A stretch of 56,841 nucleotides of DNA from Gemmatimonadota bacterium (GTDB taxonomy: Bacteria; Latescibacterota; UBA2968; UBA8231): contig JABHFS010000099.1 of NCBI GenBank assembly GCA_018672475.1, positions 1 to 56,841 of the forward strand. Reading direction: 5' to 3'. Both the position numbers and the translations under genes were made by a program. Below are positions 50,478 to 56,841 of this stretch, one piece after another. Every line of letters starts with the position of its first letter. Positions within the stretch are counted from its first letter, which is position 1. Under the pieces are notes generated by a model. The model worked only from the letters and a program-made list of their open reading frames with translations, had not been told where the DNA came from and did not search any database.

Positions 50478-50526
50478 GCGACAACCTCGATCTATACACT
50501 ATTCCTTAATTCCTTAACGCTTTAAC

Positions 50527-51684
50527 TCATTTAGCCTGCTTATACTCTCCCGCATCGGCCCACAACGGGCAACTCTTACCATACTCATCCCAAACCACCT
50601 CACCCGCCTTAAGCGTCATCCGGCACTCCAGCTTCTGCGCCCCGTCGATGCGCGCCCGCCCCGAATCGACAAAGCCATAATCACCTTGCGATAATTCCAG
50701 CACCGCCACATCCGCCTCCGCCCCCACGCTCAAATGACCCAACTCGGTCCGGCGAATCACCTCGGCCGGACGCTGCGTCGAACGGTATATCACTTCCTGC
50801 AAGGGCATGCCCATCGCCAGGAACTTCGACATCGTCGCGTTCATTGTCGCATTGGGCCGCAGACGGCTACTGCGGTGCAGGTCGGTGCTGATCGTATCGG
50901 GCTGAAAACCCTGCTGCATCGCCGGCACCGCGATGCGGAACCAAAAGGAGCCGGCCCCATGTCCAGTATCGAAAATCACACCGCGTTCGCGCGCCTTCCA
51001 CATATATTCGTTGACCTTCTTGTCCTCGTCCAACAACGGAATATGCGAGGCGTAGAGATGTGTGTGTATATCGCCCGGCGCCATTCTTTCCGTCAATAGG
51101 TCCTCATAGGACCGCGTCGGTTGTGGTGCGAAATCTACCATGGTGATCGTATCGGCCATGCGCGCCGCGTCGATGCCGCCCTGCGCTGCTTCCCAACCCG
51201 GGCCACCGTAGTGCGCCGACTTCGAGCCGACCACGTATTCGGGATACTGGCGGATCATATCGGCGCACGGCTCCGGGTTCATCTCGCTGATATCCTGCTC
51301 GCACGCGCCGGCCATGCCCGCGCCGACAATATTGACAAAGGCCAACACCCGCATCTGTGCCGTCTTCATAATTGTCTCGACAAAATCCGGAAAGTGCTGC
51401 CAGCCCGCGCTGCCCGTATCGACACAGGTCGTGACCCCGTAGGGCAGATTGTGGTGATCGGGGTGCAGCCAGGCGGAGAAACGGCCATAGGCGTGCAAAT
51501 GAATATCGATTAGCCCAGGCGTAATATAGCCGCCGCCGACATCCACTGTTTTTTTCGCCGTGCCTTGTAGGTCAAGCCCTACCGCGGCGATCTTGCCATC
51601 TTGTACCGCAATATCGGCACGACCGTCCAGGTCGTTCTTAGGGTCGATAACGTGGCCGCCCGTAAGCAACAGATCGTAATCCAT
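50527..51684 (-). CDS. Amidohydrolase/deacetylase family metallohydrolase
   Basis: A 385-residue member of the amidohydrolase superfamily, dihydroorotase-like group. H62 and H64 in LIDIHLHAYG are the first metal ligands, K155 in VVGSKSAHYGG is in the position of the carboxylated lysine, and HTHLYASH and ISTDLH give the later ligands. Residues 1-50 and the end form the composite beta domain. Relatives hydrolyse N-acyl amino acids, N-acetyl sugars or cyclic amides. AGGAG lies 7 bases before the ATG. It is a single gene on the minus strand. Confidence 0.85.
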   Translation of the reverse strand: MDYDLLLTGGHVIDPKNDLDGRADIAVQDGKIAAVGLDLQGTAKKTVDVGGGYITPGLIDIHLHAYGRFSAWLHPDHHNLPYGVTTCVDTGSAGWQHFPDFVETIMKTAQMRVLAFVNIVGAGMAGACEQDISEMNPEPCADMIRQYPEYVVGSKSAHYGGPGWEAAQGGIDAARMADTITMVDFAPQPTRSYEDLLTERMAPGDIHTHLYASHIPLLDEDKKVNEYMWKARERGVIFDTGHGAGSFWFRIAVPAMQQGFQPDTISTDLHRSSRLRPNATMNATMSKFLAMGMPLQEVIYRSTQRPAEVIRRTELGHLSVGAEADVAVLELSQGDYGFVDSGRARIDGAQKLECRMTLKAGEVVWDEYGKSCPLWADAGEYKQAK

Positions 51685-51836
51685 TTATTCACTCCTTGTT
51701 GAGATGTGCTGCAAATCGCATTGCGCCTAAATTGCCAGATGCCGTAGCAAGCGTCAAGCCGCACAAATCCACTTCGCATTGGTAGCTATATTTATTAGGT
51801 TCTACCCATACGCCATGCAAACCAGGAACGGAGCCT

Positions 51837-52180
51837 TTGGATAAACCACATATCATCTATATCCTTTCCGACGAACACCGGACCCCGGGCATATTTCCGA
51901 GCAGAGGCCCATCAATGGGCTGTTCAGCCTGGTCAACTTGATGGCCACAACCCTCGGCCTCGTCGGCAGCGAAGTCCCCGTCTGGAGCCAGGGCCGAGAC
52001 TTCTCGCCGCTTTTACGCGGTGAAGATTTCAACCCACCCGCTGATGTACGACTCGAACTCTTGCGTGAAACCCGCGATCCTTACTGGGACGTATTCATCG
52101 AACACGGCGTCACCTGCGACGATCCCGTTACCGATGTCAGCCCGCACCTAGCGCGCCGCCTGGCGTATGTGCATGAATAA
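51837..52180 (+). pseudogene. Sulfatase gene with a large internal deletion
   Basis: A start at TTG 51837 with GGAG upstream reads DKPHIIYILSDEHRTPGIFP, the N-terminus of a type I sulfatase. It then jumps into a later segment in a different frame: NGLFSLVNLMATTLGLVGSEVP, WSQGRDFSPLLRGE, and a tail ending RLAYVHE at 52180. The catalytic CxPxR region and most of the enzyme are missing and the two parts are out of frame (the first frame ends in TGA after GCSAWST). It precedes the PQQ-propeller gene by 9 bases. Confidence 0.7.
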
Positions 52181-52189
52181 GGAAACACA

Positions 52190-53749
52190 ATGAGCGAAGC
52201 CCAAGAGCAACCGTCGATCCGCCTCTGGCCCCTCTATATCATCGCCGCCGCCGTCGTCATCGCGCTGCTGGCGATTTGGCTACCGGAGTCGCTCAACCGC
52301 CAGATGCAAGTCGTGCCGACCATCGGGATTTTCATGCTCGCCGGCCTATTCTCCCTGCTCTGGCTGCTCTTGCTCTCACGCTTGGCTTGGGGCCCGCGCC
52401 TACGCTATTTCGGCGCGGTCGTACTCGCCATCGGGCTTTGCGCCGGTTCGTTTCGCTATAAGGGCCTCAGCGGTGACTGGGTACCTATATTCGTCTGGCG
52501 CTGGAGCAACCCAGACGCGGTGAGCGCCATTGACGGCGGCGGCGTCACCGCCATCCAAGCCCGCGACTGGCCACAGTTTTTGGGGCCCGACCGCAACGGC
52601 CAACTCGGCGGCGTCAGTCTCAAGCGCGACTGGGTCCAACACCCCCCGCGCGAAGTCTGGCGGCGCCCCGTAGGCGCCAGTTGGTCCTCCTTCGCCATCG
52701 CCGGAGGCCGAGCCATCACCCAGGAACAACACGGCACCGACGAGCAGGTCGTATGTTACGACCTGGCCAGCGGCCGCAAATTGTGGAGCCACACCGATTC
52801 TGCACGCTACGAGTCGGGCATGGGCGGTGTCGGCCCGCGCGCCACGCCGACCATCGACGGCGACCAGGTATTCGCGCTCGGCGCCACCGGCATCCTCAAC
52901 GTCCTAGACCTCACTAGCGGGCAGGCGCTCTGGACGCAGAATATCGCCGAGCACAACAACGCGCAAATCCCGATGTTCGGATTCAGCGGCTCGCCCCTGA
53001 TAATCGACGATCTCGTCGTCGTCAGCGCCGGAGGTCCCGACGGCCGTTCGCTGGTCGCCTACCATCGTAAAAGCGGCGAGTTCGCCTGGGGCAGCGGCGA
53101 CGACCAGGCCGGCTATAGCTCGCCGCGCTTGGCCACGATCGCCGGACGCGAACAGATCTTGGTATTCAACGAAAACAAACACGCCGTCGTGGCCCACGAC
53201 CCGCAAAATGGCGCCGTGCTCTGGCGACGAGCATGGGAACACGGCAGAGTACAGTGCATCGCCAACCCCCTCGTCTTGCCCGGTGACCAAGTACTGGCCT
53301 CGACCGGCTACGGCGCCGGTGCCGAACTCTACCAAATCAGCGCCGCGCCGGACGGTTCGCTGAAGAGCGAAACCCTCTGGCAGTCCAAACGCCTCAAGGC
53401 CAAATTCTCCAATATGGTCTACCGCGACGGCTTCGTCTACGGCCTAGACGACGGCATCCTCGTCTGCTTGGATCCGCAAAACGGCAAGCGCCGTTGGAAA
53501 AAGGGCCGTTATGGCCACGGCCAACTTATTTTAGTGGATGATGTACTACTAATTATGAGCGAAAAAGGTGATGTGGTATTGGTCGAAGCCTCGCCCGAGC
53601 GCCACAACGAACTGGCGCGTATCACCGCCTTCGACGAAAAGACCTGGAATCCGCACGCCTTCGCGGCACCCTATCTGTTGGTGCGCACCGACAGCGAGGC
53701 GATCTGTTATGAGTTACCGCTTGAGGGTGGGGCGATGGCGCTGCGTTAA
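52190..53749 (+). CDS. PQQ-like beta-propeller repeat protein with membrane anchor
   Basis: A 519-residue protein. Three hydrophobic segments (about 12-29, 41-62, 72-88) precede a propeller of about 400 residues. WPQFLGPDRNGQLGG at about 127-141 is the familiar start of PQQ-like propellers in exported proteins, and blades follow the pattern VVCYDLASGRKLWSH, LNVLDLTSGQALWTQ, VVAHDPQNGAVLWRR, LVCLDPQNGKRRWKK. There is no dehydrogenase disulfide or metal site, so it is more like BamB or a scaffold than an alcohol dehydrogenase. AAGGAAA precedes the ATG. It is membrane-tethered, propeller probably periplasmic. Confidence 0.85.
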   Translation: MSEAQEQPSIRLWPLYIIAAAVVIALLAIWLPESLNRQMQVVPTIGIFMLAGLFSLLWLLLLSRLAWGPRLRYFGAVVLAIGLCAGSFRYKGLSGDWVPIFVWRWSNPDAVSAIDGGGVTAIQARDWPQFLGPDRNGQLGGVSLKRDWVQHPPREVWRRPVGASWSSFAIAGGRAITQEQHGTDEQVVCYDLASGRKLWSHTDSARYESGMGGVGPRATPTIDGDQVFALGATGILNVLDLTSGQALWTQNIAEHNNAQIPMFGFSGSPLIIDDLVVVSAGGPDGRSLVAYHRKSGEFAWGSGDDQAGYSSPRLATIAGREQILVFNENKHAVVAHDPQNGAVLWRRAWEHGRVQCIANPLVLPGDQVLASTGYGAGAELYQISAAPDGSLKSETLWQSKRLKAKFSNMVYRDGFVYGLDDGILVCLDPQNGKRRWKKGRYGHGQLILVDDVLLIMSEKGDVVLVEASPERHNELARITAFDEKTWNPHAFAAPYLLVRTDSEAICYELPLEGGAMALR

Positions 53750-53827
53750 AGCATTTGCCGTAGGAAGGCACGCACCTCGGCCTCGAAATCAGCATTGCAG
53801 TCCATTTTACACGCGCAGCAACGCGCC

Positions 53828-53856
53828 TTGCATAAAATAAGGCCGGTCCATACTAT
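53828..53856 (+). promoter_or_regulatory. Candidate promoter for the gene at 53924
   Basis: TTGCAT at 53828-53833 and TACTAT at 53851-53856, 17 bases apart, about 67 bases before ATG 53924. Confidence 0.42.
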
Positions 53857-53923
53857 TTAAATTCCGGTTTTAACGTCCATATTCCATAAGCGCGCCATCT
53901 CCCGCGACCTGCCAGTACAGCTA

Positions 53924-54979
53924 ATGAGCGACGACCTCTTCACCGACCAGCACGACTACCTGCGTGTGCATTTCGCCGAGCAAAACCTCTACGCCAACTA
54001 CCACTACTTCTGGCTCAGACACCACTGCCCCTGCTGTATCCACCCCACGACCAAAGAACATATGCTCTGCCCGGCGCAAGTATCGCTGGAGATCAAACCG
54101 CAACGCATCGCCGCAACGGATGCGGGCCTCCACCTGACCTGGCCGGACGGCCACCAAAGCACATTCGCTATAGATTGGCTATACGAGCACCGCTATTCGC
54201 GCGACGAAGACCTCACGCAAATTGCAGCACAAGACCTCAACCGCATCGAGGTGCAATACGAGGACTGCGCCGACGAACTCGTCTCGGCCTGCCACTACTA
54301 CTTGCGCGAAAGAGGCGCCATCCTCGTGCGCGCCTGCCCGCTCGACGCCGAGCAGCTCATCGCCCGTTTCACCACGCGCGATTTCATTATCCGCGGCACG
54401 CATTTCGGCGAGATCGAAGACCTCAAGACCGACAACACCACCAATCAGAACACCGACCAACTCGGATATACCAACTCCGCCGTCGACCTGCATACCGACC
54501 AGCCCTATATCGAGAATCCGCCGCGTTTTCAGCTATTGCAATGCGTCGAAAAAGCGGACACCGGCGGCGAGAGCCTAATCGCCGACGCGCGGCAAGCCGC
54601 GTATTATCTGCGTGACTTAGACTACCACGCCTTCGAGGTCTTAAGCGAAACTCCCATAGTATTTCATCGTCAGCAACAGAATTTCGAAAGTAAGGTCACC
54701 TATCCTATCCTCTCTTTTAATTCTGGCAAGTTCGCGCAGATCCGTTCCAGCTATTTCACCTACGCCCCGCAGCATATGGCCTTCGACAAAATGGAACAAT
54801 GGTATCGCGCCTATCAAAAATTCACCCGCATCGTCGTAGAGTCCGCGCACCAGTTCAAATTTCTGCTCGAACCAGGCGACTTTGTGCTCTACGACAACTT
54901 CACCGTATTGCACGGCCGCACGAGTTTTACCGGCCCGCGTTGGATGAAGGGAATCTACTTCGACCTGGCAATTGAATAA
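53924..54979 (+). CDS. Gamma-butyrobetaine hydroxylase-like TauD/TfdA-family dioxygenase
   Basis: A 351-residue Fe(II)/2-oxoglutarate oxygenase with two domains. The N-terminal domain (DUF971/GBBH-like) has a cysteine/histidine cluster, LRHHCPCCIHPTTKEHML at 31-48 and H89, likely a structural zinc site. The catalytic TauD domain has H190 and D192 in DLHTDQPYIENPP and H330 in VLHGRTSFTGPR with R339 for 2-oxoglutarate. Relatives hydroxylate gamma-butyrobetaine, trimethyllysine or trimethylaminoethylphosphonate, pointing to a quaternary amine. No carnitine or phosphonate genes are nearby. Confidence 0.88.
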   Translation: MSDDLFTDQHDYLRVHFAEQNLYANYHYFWLRHHCPCCIHPTTKEHMLCPAQVSLEIKPQRIAATDAGLHLTWPDGHQSTFAIDWLYEHRYSRDEDLTQIAAQDLNRIEVQYEDCADELVSACHYYLRERGAILVRACPLDAEQLIARFTTRDFIIRGTHFGEIEDLKTDNTTNQNTDQLGYTNSAVDLHTDQPYIENPPRFQLLQCVEKADTGGESLIADARQAAYYLRDLDYHAFEVLSETPIVFHRQQQNFESKVTYPILSFNSGKFAQIRSSYFTYAPQHMAFDKMEQWYRAYQKFTRIVVESAHQFKFLLEPGDFVLYDNFTVLHGRTSFTGPRWMKGIYFDLAIE

Positions 54980-55308
54980 GACCTGCTCTAGCAAGCTCTC
55001 CGCGCATATCCGACCGCCCTACTCATTGCCCCCAACCGCTTGCCACCCCTGCAATACAAACTCATGCGGCCCCGAGCGCAACAACTCCACGGCCTTAAAG
55101 AGCGTCACCTGCACTTCGAATAGAAACGCCTTGGCCTCGGCGTAGCCGGCCCGCGACGCCATTATCGATTTAGCCCGGGAAAAATAGACCCTTCCTTTGC
55201 TGGCCATGATACTCGAACACTATCGGAGCGACACCACTGCTTTTATGCGAAAAAGTATACTGTATGTTAAGTCATGAGATCTATCCAACACATCGACATA
55301 GTAGAAGA

Positions 55309-55329
55309 TGTGCGATCTGCTATCGCACA
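55309..55329. promoter_or_regulatory. Perfect palindrome upstream of the rhmD promoter, possible operator
   Basis: TGTGCGAT at 55309-55316 and ATCGCACA at 55322-55329 are perfect inverted repeats around a 5-base centre. It ends 29 bases before the -35, a position suited to an activator or a regulator of the sugar-acid gene. No regulator gene is in the window. As RNA it would not be in the transcript of the proposed promoter. Confidence 0.4.
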
Positions 55330-55358
55330 GTGAATCTGTCTCTTCTATATCGGCAAAC

Positions 55359-55387
55359 TTGATCACCTGTTACGCAAATCCTATCTT
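55359..55387 (+). promoter_or_regulatory. Strong candidate promoter for rhmD
   Basis: TTGATC at 55359-55364 and TATCTT at 55382-55387 are 17 bases apart. The hexamers, spacing and the trailing GCC are the same as in the promoter at 13317. ATG 55417 lies 29 bases on, with GGAG before it. Confidence 0.52.
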
Positions 55388-55416
55388 GCCTGCACCACCC
55401 CCAATCGGAGAGCCTA

Positions 55417-56604
55417 ATGAAAATCAAATCCATCCGCGCAGTACAAATCAACTTGCCCGGAACCGGCCCGCTCGCCAAACCCTCAAAAATCGAATACAAA
55501 ACCGCCCGCCGTCCGTCCTGGGTCGAAAGCGGGCCCGTCGCCAACCCCATGACCCGCTACCCACGCTACGCCGAATACCGACCGTCGTGGACGCCCTCGT
55601 GGCCGAACTTCGGCGTCGTCATCGAAGCCGAGGACGGGACCTGGGGTTTCGCCACGGCTAACCACGGCCGGCCCGTCGCCGCAATTGTCGATGACTACCT
55701 CGCACCGCGTCTGATCGGCGAAAGCTGTCTGGCCACAGAGAAATGCTACGATATGATGGTGCGTATGGGCGCACCCTTTGGCGCGACCGGGTTGCATTCC
55801 TACGCTATCAGCGCCATCGACCTGGCACTGTGGGACCTCAAAGGCAAGATTTTAGACCGACCGGTCTACGAACTACTCGGTGGCCCGGCGCGCGACGAAT
55901 TGTTCTGCTACTCGACGGGCGGCGACACCGACTGGTATATGGAATTGGGTTTCCTGGCAACCAAACTGCCCTGTCCGTATGGACCGGCCGACGGCATCGA
56001 CGGTTTGCAGAAGAATATCGAACTGATCGCCCGCACCCGCGAAGAAGTCGGTCCTAAGGTCGAGTTGATGCTCGACTGCTGGATGGCCTTCGACGTAGAA
56101 TATGCGGTGCGCTTGGCCGAGGAGTTGCGGCCTTATAAGCTCAAATGGATGGAAGAAATGCTGCGTTCAGAAGATTTCGACGCGCATGCGCAGTTGCGCC
56201 AGCGCATACCCTGGCAAACATTAGCCACCGGCGAGCACTGGTATGGAACCGTGCCCTTCCAACACGCCGCCAGCCGCCATCTCGTCGACATCTTCCAACC
56301 CGATATCCACTGGGTTGGCGGCCTGACCGCCCTTACCAAGATCTGCGCCATCGCCGAGGCAGCGGGCATCTCGGTGATCCCGCACGGCGGCGGTATCACC
56401 GCCTACGGACAACACGCCTGTTACGCGCTGCCCGCCATTCCGTGGGCCGAGTGTTTCGTGGCGACTCCTCCGGGCGTGCCGCCCGAAGAAGCGGTGCGTA
56501 TACCCGGTGTCGCCACGCCGAAAAATGGGCGGATGGTGCCAGCAGATAGGCCCGGTTTCGGCGTCGAAATCACCGAGGAACATCTGGCGCCGTTTGTCTA
56601 TTGA
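55417..56604 (+). CDS. rhmD: L-rhamnonate dehydratase-like enolase-superfamily enzyme
   Basis: A 395-residue enolase-superfamily protein. The N-terminal block MTRYPRYAEYRPSWTPSWPNFGVVIEAEDGTWGF is the signature of the RhmD group. The barrel has the metal ligands D in LMLDCWMAFD, E in WMEEML and E in ATGEHWYG, and the catalytic histidine in VIPHGGG. The enzyme dehydrates L-rhamnonate (and related sugar acids) to 2-keto-3-deoxy-L-rhamnonate in the non-phosphorylative rhamnose pathway. The other pathway genes are not in the window. The start is secure: GGAG with ATG 55417. Confidence 0.9.
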   Translation: MKIKSIRAVQINLPGTGPLAKPSKIEYKTARRPSWVESGPVANPMTRYPRYAEYRPSWTPSWPNFGVVIEAEDGTWGFATANHGRPVAAIVDDYLAPRLIGESCLATEKCYDMMVRMGAPFGATGLHSYAISAIDLALWDLKGKILDRPVYELLGGPARDELFCYSTGGDTDWYMELGFLATKLPCPYGPADGIDGLQKNIELIARTREEVGPKVELMLDCWMAFDVEYAVRLAEELRPYKLKWMEEMLRSEDFDAHAQLRQRIPWQTLATGEHWYGTVPFQHAASRHLVDIFQPDIHWVGGLTALTKICAIAEAAGISVIPHGGGITAYGQHACYALPAIPWAECFVATPPGVPPEEAVRIPGVATPKNGRMVPADRPGFGVEITEEHLAPFVY

Positions 56605-56841
56605 GATATGGGTATCCAGCAAATAGAGCATAAAGTTCAAGATGCGTTTAATCGCCCGCCACCCGTAAAATGTCTCTAACAGGAATACTGTGAGAATCGT
56701 CCACCCCAGACCTTCCGCCTCGATCCACCGATGCATCACCTTGCTCGATTTGGCCAATGAGGCCTGGGATCGTTTTTTTGGATTATCCGCCAACCGGCAA
56801 TTTTTCCCGCCATGCCCCAGCAATATACTCCGCCGAACGCG
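56605..56841 (-). other. Window end, possible decayed gene on the minus strand
   Basis: From ATG 56823 on the minus strand the frame reads through SSKVMHRWIEAEGLGW and a hydrophobic WTILTVFLLETFYGW, but it continues antisense deep into rhmD to 56221. The part outside rhmD (about 73 codons) may be the remnant of a membrane-protein gene, or chance. No family recognised. Confidence 0.2.

Larger units (their letters stand above)
54980..55416. other. Long intergenic region before the rhamnonate dehydratase gene
   Basis: On the minus strand an open frame at 55019-55207 encodes 62 residues starting MASKGRVYFSRAKSIMASRAGY; it has no ribosome site and I do not recognise it. The right part holds a perfect palindrome (55309-55329) and a strong promoter (55359-55387). 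Confidence 0.4.

Noticed and set aside
50274..50526. CRISPR array or tRNA in the hairpin-rich gap
   Set aside because: No regularly spaced direct repeats and no cloverleaf; the structure is explained by two simple hairpins within repeat B.

Overview
The window reads as a piece of chromosome from a GC-rich, Gram-negative, uncultured bacterium. A TonB-dependent receptor, a lipoprotein with a lipobox, and a secreted beta-barrel-like protein show the diderm envelope. The gene mix (four intact phytanoyl-CoA dioxygenase-like proteins plus a remnant, five Gfo/Idh/MocA dehydrogenases, two xylose-isomerase-type TIM barrels, two enolase-superfamily enzymes, sulfatases, CE15 and GH16 enzymes, PQQ-propeller and ceramidase-like proteins) resembles genomes assigned to Latescibacterota, Poribacteria or similar environmental lineages. 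That placement is an inference from content; no rRNA or tRNA gene was seen.

Layout. 0-5.2 kb (minus): EttA, then a tightly overlapping operon of a duplicated membrane protein, a GMC flavoprotein and a Gfo/Idh/MocA enzyme. 5.2-5.8 kb: AT-rich and repeat-bearing intergenic DNA. 5.8-11.4 kb (plus): TIM barrel and propeller pair, aldo/keto reductase, MORN-repeat lipoprotein overlapping an adenosine-deaminase-like enzyme. 11.4-19 kb: aspartate-dehydrogenase-like protein, a decayed receiver gene, PurN, a PhyH protein, a second TIM barrel, a secreted barrel-like protein, two adjacent Gfo/Idh/MocA genes and a second aldo/keto reductase. 19.2-30.7 kb: CE15 glucuronoyl esterase overlapping a secreted GH16 glucanase, two PhyH genes, a phosphoesterase, a thioesterase-like protein, a TonB receptor, a MATE-like flippase and a GT-C-like membrane protein. 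30.7-38.7 kb: ceramidase-like enzyme, sulfatase, TrmO, a two-gene pseudouridine synthase, a tandem PhyH protein and an enolase-superfamily protein. 39-43.5 kb: RlmG, Gfo/Idh/MocA, a second ABC-F ATPase. 43.7-48.1 kb (minus): an unusual CUT1-type sugar ABC importer made of a binding protein fused to a MalF-like permease and a MalG-like permease with a very large insertion. 48.2-56.8 kb: FGE-like protein, truncated HIT protein, Gfo/Idh/MocA, amidohydrolase, deleted sulfatase, PQQ-propeller protein, GBBH/TauD-type dioxygenase and rhamnonate dehydratase.

The common theme is uptake and oxidation or isomerisation of sugars, sugar acids and decorated (sulfated, esterified) glycans, but the genes sit in many short operons rather than one polysaccharide locus. 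The window also carries many freshly decayed gene remnants (PhyH, cyclase, response regulator, GNAT, a secreted protein, sulfatase, HIT), which points to active gene loss. Two dispersed intergenic repeat families are visible. Several sigma70-type promoters can be recognised, two of them placed or spelled in striking ways: one lies 6 bases from a start codon, implying a leaderless mRNA. The best candidates for something new are the fused/insertion ABC importer (43732-48113) and the duplicated-membrane-protein/GMC/dehydrogenase operon (1951-5151).
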